64,000 nt of DNA from SCUB01 sp041918675. GTDB taxonomy: Bacteria > Pseudomonadota > Alphaproteobacteria > Rhizobiales > Xanthobacteraceae. The DNA lies in the NCBI GenBank assembly GCA_041918675.1, contig JAYRVF010000012.1, forward strand, positions 62,001 to 126,000, given 5' to 3'. The position numbers and the translations under genes are program-made. The notes below the pieces were generated by a model. That model was not told the DNA's origin and made no database searches. It saw only the letters and a program-made list of their open reading frames with translations. Positions 55,417-63,829 of this stretch are shown here, in pieces (the stretch's first letter is position 1; each line of letters begins with the position of its first letter).

Positions 55417-56370
55417 ATGGACACACGGGTCGACGATCAAGTTACGCCGCACCGTCGCTTCACCCGCGCTGAATGGGCGGCGTTGCGCGACGACACGCCG
55501 ATGACGTTGGCGGCGGCGGAAGTCGAGGCGCTGCATTCGATGCACGACCGGCTCGACATCAGGGAGGTGGAGGAAATCTATCTGCCGTTGTCGCGGCTGC
55601 TGTCGCTTTATGTCGGCGCGACGCAGAAGCTGTTCCGCGCCGGTCAGCGCTTTCTCGGCACCGTCGACGTCAAGGTGCCCTACATCATCGGCGTCGCCGG
55701 CTCGGTGGCGGTGGGCAAGTCGACCACCGCGCGCGTGCTGCGGGCGCTGCTCGGCCGCTGGTCGAACGTGCCCAAGGTCGATCTGGTCACGACCGACGGC
55801 TTCCTGTTTCCGAACGCGGTGCTGTCGCGTGAAGAGCTGATGGAGAAGAAGGGGTTTCCCGAAAGCTACGATCTGCCCGCGCTGCTGCGGTTTCTTTCCG
55901 ACATCAAGGCCGGCAGGCGCCGGGTGCGCGCGCCGATCTATTCGCACCTGACCTACGACATCGTCCCCGACCAGTTCGTCGAGATCGATCGTCCCGACAT
56001 TCTCATCGTCGAGGGTCTGAACGTGCTGCAGACCGGCCGGCTGCCAAAGGATGGCAAGGCGGTTCCGTTCGTTTCGGACTTCTTCGATTTCTCGGTCTAT
56101 CTCGACGCCGACGAGGCGGTGCTACGGCAATGGTATGTCGACCGGTTCCTCGCCCTGCGCAAGACCGCGTTCGCCGATCCGCGTTCCTATTTCAACCGCT
56201 ATTCGACGCTCTCCGATACGCAGGCGACCGAGACGGCGTTGTCGATCTGGAACCGGATCAATCTTCCCAATCTGCGCGAGAACGTGCAGCCGACCAGGCC
56301 GCGCGCGACGCTGATCCTCGCGAAGGGTCCCGATCACGTCGTGCAATCGGTGGCGTTGCGGCGGCTGTAG
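55417..56370 (+). CDS. coaA: Pantothenate kinase, type I
   Basis: The 317-residue P-loop kinase phosphorylates pantothenate, the controlled first step of CoA synthesis. Walker A is GVAGSVAVGKSTTARVL, and LVTTDGFLFPNAVL, DKRGFPESYD-like KKGFPESYDLPALL, and YVDRFLALRKTAF match CoaA. ATG at 55417 is used; the longer frame overlaps hisE. A coaA directly after hisE is a conserved Rhizobiales order. It is tail to tail with the hybrid kinase (10-bp gap). Confidence 0.97.
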   Translation: MDTRVDDQVTPHRRFTRAEWAALRDDTPMTLAAAEVEALHSMHDRLDIREVEEIYLPLSRLLSLYVGATQKLFRAGQRFLGTVDVKVPYIIGVAGSVAVGKSTTARVLRALLGRWSNVPKVDLVTTDGFLFPNAVLSREELMEKKGFPESYDLPALLRFLSDIKAGRRRVRAPIYSHLTYDIVPDQFVEIDRPDILIVEGLNVLQTGRLPKDGKAVPFVSDFFDFSVYLDADEAVLRQWYVDRFLALRKTAFADPRSYFNRYSTLSDTQATETALSIWNRINLPNLRENVQPTRPRATLILAKGPDHVVQSVALRRL

Positions 56371-56380
56371 GAAACGGCGA

Positions 56381-58621
56381 TCACGCCGCCAGATGCGCGG
56401 CGGCCGCCTGGCGCGCCAGCGCCTCTTCCAGGCGCTCGCGGTCGAGCGGCTTGGTCAGAAAATCATCCATGCCGGCGGCGATGCAGGCCTCGCGATCCTC
56501 GCTGAACGTGTTGGCGGTCAGCGCGAGGATCGGCGCGCGCGCGCCCGCGCTTTCCTTTTCGATCGCGCGGATGCGCCGCGTGGTCTCGATGCCGTCGAGG
56601 CCGGGCATTTGCACGTCCATGAGGACGAGATCGTAAGGAGCGCCGGCCGCGCGCGCGGCAAGCCAGCTCTCAAGCGCGGCCTCCCCGCTGGTGGTCACGA
56701 CCGGGCGATGGCCGAGCCGCGTCAGCAGCGCGCGCACGAACAGGGCGTTGATCTCGTTGTCCTCGGCGACCAGGACCGACAGGCCGGTCGCCGCCGGCGC
56801 GGCGGAAGCGCCCGGATTGCTTTCAGGCGCGGATTCGTCGGCGGAAAAAGTCTCGACCGGCGCGGCCAGACGCGCGGCGAGCGAGGCCGCCCGCAACGGC
56901 TTGATGAGATAGCCGGTGAAACCCTTCTCCTTGAGGTCGCGGGCCTCGTGGCGGTTCGCGGGCGTCAGCAGGATGAGCCGGCGCGCGGCATGGCGGCGGG
57001 CAAGCATCGCCAATCCCTCGCTCGCCTCCGCGCCGATATCGAGATCGATGAGAACGGCGAGCCAGCTCCGCTCGGGAATGAGCGCGGCGGCGACATCGGC
57101 GTCGGTGACCGTGCAGGTGCTCGCGCCCCAGCGTTCGAGGCGGCGCGCGATCAACGCGGCGGCGACCGTGCGCGGCGCCACGATCATGATCGACTGGCCG
57201 GTGAGATCGGGCGCCTCCATTGTCGGCTCCTCGCCTCCGCTTTCGGTGGCGGGCAGCGGCAGGCTGACCTGGAACGTCGCGCCGGCGCCTTCCGCGCTTT
57301 CGACCGAAATGCGTCCGCCCATGCGCTCGACGATGCGTTTGCTGATGCTCAGCCCGAGTCCCGTGCCGGCGTGATGGCGCGCGGTGCCGACATCGGCCTG
57401 CTCGAATTCGGCGAAAATCCGTTCGTGGAATTCCGGCGCGATGCCGATGCCGGTGTCGCGAACGAGGAAGGCGACTTCGTTCGGCCAGATGCCGGGTTCG
57501 ACCAAGATGGCGACGCCGCCGGTCTCGGTGAACTTGACCGCGTTGCCGGCGAGGTTGAGCAGGATCTGGCGCAGCCGCGCCGCGTCGCCGATCACCCGCG
57601 CGGGCACGCGCTCGTCGATATGGCAGGCGATTTCGAGGTTCTTGGCCTGCGCGCGCGGGGCGAGCAGCTCGGTGATCTCCTCCACCATCGGCGCGAGCGC
57701 GAAAGGCCGCGCCTCGAGGTCGAGCTTGCCGGCCTCGATCTTTGAGAAATCGAGAATTTCCTCGATCAGCGCCAGCAGCGCGTCGCCGGAACTCATCACC
57801 GCCTTGGCGTAGGTCGTCTGTTCGGGCGAAAGCCGCGTGTCGAGCAGAAGGCTCGCCATGCCGAGAATGCCGTTCAGCGGCGTGCGGATTTCGTGCGAGA
57901 CCATGGCGAGGAAGCGCGACTTGGCGCGGTTGGCGGCGTTGGCCTGGTCGCGCGCCTCGGCGAGCGCCCGTTCGCCTTCGGTGCGGTCGGTCACGTCGCG
58001 GCCGACGCATTGCAGTTCGGCCGGAAGGTCGGCGTCGACGCGGACCCAGCTTTCGCGCCAGGCGATCCAGCGCGGTCCGAGCGGGCCGGCGATCTCCTCG
58101 TCATGCACGCGGGTGCCGTCGATCAGGACGCCGACGTCTCCCACCGCGCGCGCGGGAGGAACGAAATCGGTGCCGAGCAGGAGGTGGCGCGGCATGCGCG
58201 TCAGTTCGCAATAGGCGTCGTTGACGAAGGTGATGCGGCCCTCGGCGTCGCGGCGAACGATCAGGTCGCCCTGCGATTCGATGATGGAGCGGGCGCGCTC
58301 CTCGGCCTCGGTGAGCTCCCAATTGCGGTCGGCGAGCGCCTCGTTCCGGCGCGCGAGGCGGCGGAACGCCGCGTTGAGCTTGCGGACGCGCATGGCGAGC
58401 ATCGCGATCGCCATGCAGGCGAGCGCGAACAGGAAGCTGATGCCGACGGCGAAGCTGTGCGGATCGTAGCCGGTGATCTCGGTGCCCGCGCCGCTGAGAA
58501 AGCCGAGCGCGGCGCCGAAGGCGGCGGCAAAGATCGAGCTCGCGCGCGCCAGAGCCAGCAAGCGCGGGTGCCGCCGAGCGAACCGGTGCGCCCGAACGCG
58601 CGTGCGAATGAGACGAGACAT
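56381..58621 (-). CDS. Membrane hybrid histidine kinase: PAS, HisKA, HATPase, degenerate receiver, receiver
   Basis: The 746-residue protein begins with two membrane segments (about 22-45 and 56-78) with almost no periplasmic domain. It continues with a PAS domain (about 105-215), HisKA with phosphoacceptor His243 in MVSHEIRTPLNG, HATPase_c with NAVKFTETGGVAI and HHAGTGLGLSISKRIVERM, then a receiver-like domain (about 485-600) that begins IMIVAPRT instead of an acidic pair, and a full receiver (about 620-740) with VLVAEDNEINA and VLMDVQMPGLDG. Partner and signal are unknown. ATG at 58621 is preferred to 58648. It is monocistronic and convergent with coaA. Confidence 0.92.
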   Translation of the reverse strand: MSRLIRTRVRAHRFARRHPRLLALARASSIFAAAFGAALGFLSGAGTEITGYDPHSFAVGISFLFALACMAIAMLAMRVRKLNAAFRRLARRNEALADRNWELTEAEERARSIIESQGDLIVRRDAEGRITFVNDAYCELTRMPRHLLLGTDFVPPARAVGDVGVLIDGTRVHDEEIAGPLGPRWIAWRESWVRVDADLPAELQCVGRDVTDRTEGERALAEARDQANAANRAKSRFLAMVSHEIRTPLNGILGMASLLLDTRLSPEQTTYAKAVMSSGDALLALIEEILDFSKIEAGKLDLEARPFALAPMVEEITELLAPRAQAKNLEIACHIDERVPARVIGDAARLRQILLNLAGNAVKFTETGGVAILVEPGIWPNEVAFLVRDTGIGIAPEFHERIFAEFEQADVGTARHHAGTGLGLSISKRIVERMGGRISVESAEGAGATFQVSLPLPATESGGEEPTMEAPDLTGQSIMIVAPRTVAAALIARRLERWGASTCTVTDADVAAALIPERSWLAVLIDLDIGAEASEGLAMLARRHAARRLILLTPANRHEARDLKEKGFTGYLIKPLRAASLAARLAAPVETFSADESAPESNPGASAAPAATGLSVLVAEDNEINALFVRALLTRLGHRPVVTTSGEAALESWLAARAAGAPYDLVLMDVQMPGLDGIETTRRIRAIEKESAGARAPILALTANTFSEDREACIAAGMDDFLTKPLDRERLEEALARQAAAAHLAA

Positions 58622-58733
58622 CGACGTGGCTCCCGGGGTCGCGCGCAAATCGCGTGGGCGAATGTGGCAAATGGCGGTTGAGAAGAGATTTCGCCTTGGT
58701 CGCGGTCGCGCCCGCCCCGGCGAACAGGGTTGA

Positions 58734-58751
58734 GGCCGCGTTAACGCGGCC
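58734..58751. repeat. Perfect 18-bp palindrome GGCCGCGTTAACGCGGCC
   Basis: It straddles the stop codon of the 159-residue secreted protein gene, upstream of the hybrid kinase. It may be a weak terminator stem or a protein-binding site; no T-run follows on either side. Confidence 0.6.
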
Positions 58752-59220
58752 GGCTCGGCGCGGCGGCGAGGCGCACGCGGTCGCGCGAGGCCGCCACGAA
58801 CATCGCGGCCGCCAGCCTCGGCGGGATCCGGCGCGAGTCGGCGTAGATGCGCAGATCGGCGTCCTCGCTTTCGGTGAGGAAGATCACCGGGTCGCCGGGC
58901 TCGGGCGTCTCCACGATCTTCACCGAACGTGCGGTTTCGGCCGGACCGCAGGCGCTCGCCTCGGCCTCGGCTGCGTCGTCGGCGAGGAGGAAATCGGCCG
59001 AGACCGCGTCATCGACGAATTTGACGCGGATCGCGGCCGCGCTCGCGTCCTCGGTGAAGGCGATTCTGTAATCGGAACTCCATGCCAACGCGGAGGCCGG
59101 CCGGACGGTGCCGGTGACCGAAGCAACGCATGGGGCGCTGGCCTCGATGGCGGCGACCTGGGACCAGGCCGCGATCGCGATGACGGGAATGGCGATGACG
59201 AGGATACGCTTACGCAACAT
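58741..59220 (-). CDS. Uncharacterised small secreted/periplasmic protein
   Basis: I do not recognise a family. Starting at ATG 59220 the product is 159 residues with a signal peptide (MLRKRILVIAIPVIAIAAWS, cleavage near VAAIEA), two cysteines about 65 residues apart that could form a disulfide, and a mixed Ala/Asp/Glu-rich body ending in an Arg-rich tail. The frame is open to 59361, but the upstream part runs through a mosaic repeat. It lies between comM and the hybrid kinase on the same strand, 119 bp upstream of the kinase, so a sensor accessory role is possible but unsupported. Confidence 0.65.
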   Translation of the reverse strand: MLRKRILVIAIPVIAIAAWSQVAAIEASAPCVASVTGTVRPASALAWSSDYRIAFTEDASAAAIRVKFVDDAVSADFLLADDAAEAEASACGPAETARSVKIVETPEPGDPVIFLTESEDADLRIYADSRRIPPRLAAAMFVAASRDRVRLAAAPSRPR

Positions 59221-59247
59221 GGCTTCACCGTTCGATACGGGCGCCAA

Positions 59248-59359
59248 GAGCATTTCTCGGCGAGATGGAGTCATCTCGTCGAAACGAACCGCTCCAGCTT
59301 CCAGGCCTTGAGCAAGACCCGACCGCGAAAGTGGTCCGCACCTTCGCGGGAATTGCTTC
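59248..59359 (-). repeat. Two-hairpin intergenic mosaic repeat (RIME-like), second good copy
   Basis: Read on the minus strand it follows the 51347-51458 element along its whole length: GCAATTCCCGCGAAGGTG, GACCACTTTCGCGGTCGGGT, TTGCTCAAGGCCTGGAAGC, then GTTTCGACGAGATGA and CATCTCGCCGAGAAATG. Both hairpins are kept, with compensating changes in the second (CGAGATGA / TCATCTCG). Confidence 0.8.
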
Positions 59360-59424
59360 AACGCGCCCTCATGGTGGGCAAAGCGTAAAGAAGAAGGGTT
59401 ACCGCCGGGTTGACGCGCGCGCTG

Positions 59425-59499
59425 GCAAGCTGGGCGGGCAAGAAAGGGACGGGCAGGATGTGGGCGGACGAGACGTGAGCAGGCAGAATGTGAGCGGCG
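59425..59499. repeat. Five tandem degenerate 15-bp repeats downstream of comM
   Basis: Units at 59425, 59440, 59455, 59470 and 59485 are each 15 bp, for example AGGATGTGGGCGGAC and AGAATGTGAGCGGCG. The 408-bp gap between comM and the secreted-protein gene holds this array and the mosaic repeat before it; I see no gene. Confidence 0.72.
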
Positions 59500-59628
59500 C
59501 GCGGAATATCGGCCGCGCGTCGAGTCGGCGCGCGTCGCGGGACCGCGCGCGGGATCGCCGGCGGCCCTGCGTCGTCTAACCGATGCCTTGCGTCCGAGGC
59601 ATGGTGTCTTCGCGCGCCGAGCGCGCCG

Positions 59629-61167
59629 TCATGCGGCGCGACGGGTTTCCTCGGCGAGCGCCCGGTAGGACAGTGCCTCGGCGAGATGAACGCGGCCGAT
59701 GGCCTCGGCATTGTCGAGATCGGCAATCGTGCGCGCCACGCGCAAAACGCGGTGATAGCCCCGCGCCGATAGGCGCATCACCTCGATCGCCTCGCGCAAA
59801 AGCGCGTGCCCGGTCTTGTCCGGCCGGGCGATTTCCTCGATCGCGGCGGCGGGCGCCTCGGCATTGCAACGCACCTGGGCAAGGCCGAGCGCGCGGTAGC
59901 GATCGGTCTGCCGGGCGCGGGCGCGCGCCACGCGAAGCGCGACCTCGGCCGATCCTTCCGTCGGCGGCGGCAGGATCATGTCGGCGGCGGTGACGGCGGG
60001 AACCTCGATGCGGATGTCGATGCGATCGATCAGCGGACCGGAGATGCGCCCCTGATAGTCGGCGACGCATTTTCCGATCGGGCCGCGCTTGCAGGCATAA
60101 CCGGGTTCGTCGGCGTGGCCGCAACGGCAGGGATTCATCGCCGCCACCAGCATGAAACGGGCCGGATAGGTGACGCGGTGATTGGCGCGCGAGATCGCGA
60201 TCTCGCCGGTCTCGAGCGGCTGGCGCAGAGAATCGAGCACGCGCGGATCGAATTCGGGAAACTCGTCGAGGAACAGCACGCCGTTATGGGCGAGCGAAAT
60301 CTCGCCCGGCTTGGCGCGCAGCCCGCCGCCGGTGAGCGCGGCCATGCTGGCGGAGTGATGCGGCGCGCGGAACGGGCGCCTGTTGGTCAGCGCGCCGTCG
60401 TCGATTTCGCCGGCGACCGAGGCGATCATCGAGACTTGCAGCAATTCAGCCGGTGCGAGCGGCGGCAGGATGGAGGGCAGGCGCGCGGCGAGCATGGATT
60501 TGCCCGCCCCCGGCGGCCCGATCATGAGAAGATGGTGTCCGCCGGCGGCCGCGATTTCGAGCGCGCGCTTGGCGCTTTCCTGGCCCTTGATGTCGCGCAG
60601 ATCGAGCAGGTCGCCGTCGCTCTCGCGGATGCGCGGCTCGGGCCGCGAAAGCACCTGCGTACCCTTGAAATGGTTGGCGATCTGGAGAAGGGAGCCGGCG
60701 CTGAGGATGTCGATGTCGGGGCTCGCCCAGGCCGCCTCCGAGCCGCAGGCGGCCGGGCAGATCAGGCCCTCGTCGCGGGAATTGGCGCTGATCGCGGCCG
60801 GCAGCACGCCCGCCACGGGCGCGATCGAGCCGTCGAGGCCGAGCTCGCCGAGCACGGTCTTGCCCTCGAGCGCGTCGGACGGAATGGCTCCGATCGCCGC
60901 CATCAGGCCGAGCGCGATGGGCAGATCGTAATGGCTGCCTTCCTTGGGCAGATCGGCGGGGGCGAGATTGACGGTGATGCGGCGGGCCGGCAGGGCAAGG
61001 CCCGAGGCGATCAGGGCCGCGCGGACCCTTTCGCGGGCCTCGGAAACGGCCTTGTCGGGCAGGCCGACGATCGTGAAGGCGGGCAGCCCCGGCGCGACTT
61101 GGACCTGAACGTCTACCGCGCGGGCTTCGATCCCCTCGAACGCGACCGTTGTGACCCGCTGAACCAT
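59629..61167 (-). CDS. comM: ComM-like Mg-chelatase-family AAA+ ATPase (YifB)
   Basis: The 512-residue protein matches E. coli YifB/ComM (506), a hexameric helicase that promotes branch migration during natural transformation. It has the N-terminal LonC-like domain (FEGIEARAVDVQVQVAPGLP, DLPKEGSHYDLPIALG) and the AAA+ core with Walker A MIGPPGAGKSMLAARL, Walker B GVLFLDEFPEF and a zinc-type CRCGHADEPGYACKRGP insert. ATG at 61167 gives the family length. No other competence genes are nearby. Confidence 0.95.
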   Translation of the reverse strand: MVQRVTTVAFEGIEARAVDVQVQVAPGLPAFTIVGLPDKAVSEARERVRAALIASGLALPARRITVNLAPADLPKEGSHYDLPIALGLMAAIGAIPSDALEGKTVLGELGLDGSIAPVAGVLPAAISANSRDEGLICPAACGSEAAWASPDIDILSAGSLLQIANHFKGTQVLSRPEPRIRESDGDLLDLRDIKGQESAKRALEIAAAGGHHLLMIGPPGAGKSMLAARLPSILPPLAPAELLQVSMIASVAGEIDDGALTNRRPFRAPHHSASMAALTGGGLRAKPGEISLAHNGVLFLDEFPEFDPRVLDSLRQPLETGEIAISRANHRVTYPARFMLVAAMNPCRCGHADEPGYACKRGPIGKCVADYQGRISGPLIDRIDIRIEVPAVTAADMILPPPTEGSAEVALRVARARARQTDRYRALGLAQVRCNAEAPAAAIEEIARPDKTGHALLREAIEVMRLSARGYHRVLRVARTIADLDNAEAIGRVHLAEALSYRALAEETRRAA

Positions 61168-61265
61168 GTGTCCCCCAATGCAACCTAGGCTAGCGCAGGT
61201 TGCGCGTCCGCGCAAGAACATTTCAGGAACATATTGAGGCCGCGGCTGGTGGGAGTGCCGTCCGG

Positions 61266-62207
61266 CTACGCCCGCATCGCTTCGATCCGGTCCCAGATCA
61301 GCGCGGCGATGTCGGGCCCGCCGAGGCGCTGGATCGCGCGCAGGCCAGTCGGCGAGGTCACGTTGATTTCGGTGAGGTACCCGTCGATCACGTCGATGCC
61401 CGCGAAGATAAGGCCGCGCTCGCGCAGCGCGGGGCCGAGGCGGGCGCAGATTTCGCGTTCGCGCGCGGTCAGATCGGTTGCCGCGGCCGAGCCGCCGCGC
61501 ACGAGATTGGAACGCAGATCGTCGGCGGCCGGAATGCGGTTGAGCGCGCCGGCGAACTCCCCGTCGACCAGGACGATGCGCTTGTCGCCGTTCCTCACCT
61601 CCGGAATGAATCGCTGCACCACCCAGGGCTCGCGAAACGTCGTCGCGAACAAATCGTGGAGCGAACCGAAATTGAGGTCCTCGCGCGCGACGCGAAACAC
61701 CGCCGCGCCGCCATGGCCGTAAAGCGGCTTCATCACCACGTCGCCATGCTCGGCGCGAAACGCCTTGATCGCGTCGAGGTCGCGCGTGACCAGCGTCGGC
61801 GGCATCAGGTCGGCGAATTCCATCACGAACAGCTTCTCCGGCGCGTTGCGCACATGCGCCGGATCGTTGACGACGAGCGTGCCGGGATGCACGCGTTCGA
61901 GCAGATGCGTGGTGGTGATGTAGGCGAGATCGAAGGGCGGGTCCTGGCGCAGCAGGATCACGTCGAAGCCAGCGAGCTCGCGCGCGGCCGGCGCGCCGAG
62001 CGTGAAGTGGTCGCCCTGCCGGTCGCGCACTTCAAGCGTCTGGACCGCGGCGAACAATCTGTCGCCGCGCAGCGCGAGCCGGTCCGGCGTGTAATAGAAA
62101 ATATCGTGGCCGCGCCGCTGGGCTTCCAGCAGGAGCGCGAAGGTCGAATCGCCGCCGATATTGATGCGGTCGATAGGGTCCATCTGGACGGCGATCTTGA
62201 GATTCAT
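61266..62207 (-). CDS. gshB: Glutathione synthetase
   Basis: The 313-residue ATP-grasp ligase adds glycine to gamma-glutamylcysteine. Recognisable: IAVQMDPIDRINIGGDSTFA at the N-terminus, FDLAYITTTHLLER, the ATP-grasp lysine in VVMKPLYGHGGAAVFRV, and the metal-binding end YLTEINVTSPTGLRAIQ. ATG at 62207 is clear. It lies in yraN-gshB order on the minus strand with an 80-bp gap that holds a hairpin. Confidence 0.97.
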   Translation of the reverse strand: MNLKIAVQMDPIDRINIGGDSTFALLLEAQRRGHDIFYYTPDRLALRGDRLFAAVQTLEVRDRQGDHFTLGAPAARELAGFDVILLRQDPPFDLAYITTTHLLERVHPGTLVVNDPAHVRNAPEKLFVMEFADLMPPTLVTRDLDAIKAFRAEHGDVVMKPLYGHGGAAVFRVAREDLNFGSLHDLFATTFREPWVVQRFIPEVRNGDKRIVLVDGEFAGALNRIPAADDLRSNLVRGGSAAATDLTAREREICARLGPALRERGLIFAGIDVIDGYLTEINVTSPTGLRAIQRLGGPDIAALIWDRIEAMRA

Positions 62208-62220
62208 GGAACCGGTTCCG

Positions 62221-62252
62221 GCGGTTCGTTCGGGACGATCGAGACGAACCGC
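62221..62252. repeat. Inverted repeat just upstream of gshB
   Basis: GCGGTTCGT (62221-62229) and ACGAACCGC (62244-62252) form a 9-bp perfect stem with a 14-nt loop, ending 14 bp before the gshB start. In the gshB transcript it would lie at or near the ribosome-binding region. Confidence 0.6.
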
Positions 62253-62287
62253 GCCAAGAAAAATCGAGTCGGCGATAGTTTCCGCAA

Positions 62288-62683
62288 TTATCCGTCGGCG
62301 TCAAATGCCGCCGTGAGATGGCGTGGCAGGCACCCCGGCGCGATCAGGATCGCGTCGAAACGAATTTCGTGACGGGCGTATTCGTCGTGGCTCGCGAGCC
62401 AGGCCTCGGCGGCCGCGACGATGCGCCGGCGCTGACGCGGGGTTACCGCATAGGCCGCGTCGTCGAGCCTCTCGCGCGCCTTGACCTCGACGAAGACAAG
62501 CGTGCCGCGCCGGCGCGCGACGATGTCGATTTCGCCGACGGGCGTGCGAACGCGCCGCGCCAGGATGCGATAGCCGCGCACGATCAGGTAGGCGGCGGCC
62601 TTGCTTTCGGCCGAAATGCCCGTCTTCTGCGCCTCGATCCGGTCGGGGGAGGGCGGCGGCGATGGCGGCCTAGCTCTCTTCAC
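62288..62683 (-). CDS. yraN: YraN-family (UPF0102) endonuclease-like protein
   Basis: The 131-residue protein has the restriction-endonuclease-like core of the YraN family: GISAESKAAAYLIVRGYRIL, GEIDIVARRRGTLVFVEVKAR with the catalytic Asp and ExK residues, and a C-terminal EIRFDAILI. Its role is unclear but probably concerns DNA processing. GTG at 62683 is used because it overlaps rsmI by 14 bp, the usual coupling; no ATG fits better. Confidence 0.9.
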   Translation of the reverse strand: MKRARPPSPPPSPDRIEAQKTGISAESKAAAYLIVRGYRILARRVRTPVGEIDIVARRRGTLVFVEVKARERLDDAAYAVTPRQRRRIVAAAEAWLASHDEYARHEIRFDAILIAPGCLPRHLTAAFDADG

Positions 62684-63611
62684 CAGTCCGCTTCATCAAT
62701 TCGAGCGCGCGGGCATAGACCGCGCGGCGCGGCGCGCCGGAGGTGGCGACGACATGGGTGACGGCGTCCTTGAGACTTCGCTGCTTGAGTTCCGCGCGCA
62801 GGAGGCGATCGAGCTCCTCGCCGCTCGGCGCGGCCGCGCCGTCTCGCGGCGGGCCGATGACGATCACGAATTCGCCGCGCTTTTCCAGCGCGTCGGCCTC
62901 GCTTGCCAATGACGAGAGTTCGCCGCGGCGAACCTCTTCATGAAGTTTGGTGAGCTCGCGGCAGATCGCGGCCTCCCGGCCCGGAAGGAGATCGGCAAGG
63001 TCGGCGAGCGCGGCGGCGATGCGCGCGCCAGTCTCGAACAGGACGAGCGTCGCGTCGATCCGGCCGAGTTCGGCGATCCGCGCGCGGCGCGCGCCCTGCT
63101 TCGCCGGCGGGAAGCCTTCGAAGAAAAAGCGATCGGTCGGCAGCGCCGCGACGCCGAGCGCGGTCAGGACCGAGGAGGGGCCCGGTACCGCGTGAACGTG
63201 GTGGCCGGCCGCGACCGCCTCGCGCACGAGCTTGAATCCGGGATCGGAAATCAGGGGCGTGCCGGCGTCGGAAACGAGCGCCACCGACGCGCCTTCCGCG
63301 AGCCGGGCAAGCAGCGCCGGCCGGGCGCGCGCCGCGTTGTGCTCGTGATAGGAGGCAAGCCGCGTCTTGATGGCGTGGCGTTGCAGGAGACGCGTGGTGA
63401 TGCGGGTGTCCTCGCAAGCGATCAGGTCGACGCCGGCGAGCGTCTCCAGCGCGCGCAGCGTGATATCGCCGAGATTGCCGATGGGCGTCGCCACGATGTG
63501 AAGACCGGCGGGCGCGCGCGGCGCCGTGAATTCGGCCGCTCCGATGACATAGGCGCGTTGCCGCTCCGTGGCTTCGGATGGCTCGGCGGAGGACGGTGCA
63601 CGGCGACGCAT
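62670..63611 (-). CDS. rsmI: 16S rRNA (cytidine1402-2'-O)-methyltransferase RsmI
   Basis: The 313-residue tetrapyrrole-methylase-fold enzyme methylates the 2' oxygen of C1402. Signatures: GLHIVATPIGNLGDITLRAL, CEDTRITTRLLQRHAIKT, SDAGTPLISDPGFKLVREA and AVPGPSSVLTALGVAALP. ATG at 63611 gives about 35 residues before the conserved core, slightly long for the family. The pair rsmI-yraN, divergent from a lipoprotein gene resembling LppC, is the standard order. Confidence 0.95.
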   Translation of the reverse strand: MRRRAPSSAEPSEATERQRAYVIGAAEFTAPRAPAGLHIVATPIGNLGDITLRALETLAGVDLIACEDTRITTRLLQRHAIKTRLASYHEHNAARARPALLARLAEGASVALVSDAGTPLISDPGFKLVREAVAAGHHVHAVPGPSSVLTALGVAALPTDRFFFEGFPPAKQGARRARIAELGRIDATLVLFETGARIAAALADLADLLPGREAAICRELTKLHEEVRRGELSSLASEADALEKRGEFVIVIGPPRDGAAAPSGEELDRLLRAELKQRSLKDAVTHVVATSGAPRRAVYARALELMKRTGEES

Positions 63612-63738
63612 CGGCGCAATCTAGCCTCTCGGCGGGGTCCCGTCATGCGCCACCGCGGCAGATGACGTCGCGGTACCCTGCGCCGAATCGCGCTAGCGGT
63701 TGTGGCCATGGCGGGCACCGACCCGAAAACCTTTTGAA

Positions 63739-63750
63739 TTGGTTAACCAA
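63739..63750. promoter_or_regulatory. Perfect 12-bp palindrome TTGGTTAACCAA in the rsmI-lipoprotein spacer
   Basis: It is 79 bp before the lipoprotein ATG, in the 218-bp divergent spacer. It could be an operator; the TTAACC core recalls a CtrA half site, but the N7 partner TTAA is missing. Confidence 0.4.
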
Positions 63751-63829
63751 TGGTCGACAATATGCCCAAATCCGCATTCAAGCACGCTCGCGTGGCGTGG
63801 CCGTGACCATCGCGAAAAGGACAGGGGCG

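Noticed and set aside
58734..58751. CtrA site at the central TTAA of the 18-bp palindrome
   Set aside because: There is no second TTAA at N7 spacing, so it does not meet the CtrA pattern.
59425..59499. CRISPR array
   Set aside because: The units are contiguous 15-bp degenerate repeats without spacers, and no cas genes are present. The same holds for the arrays at 4109, 10305 and 19819.
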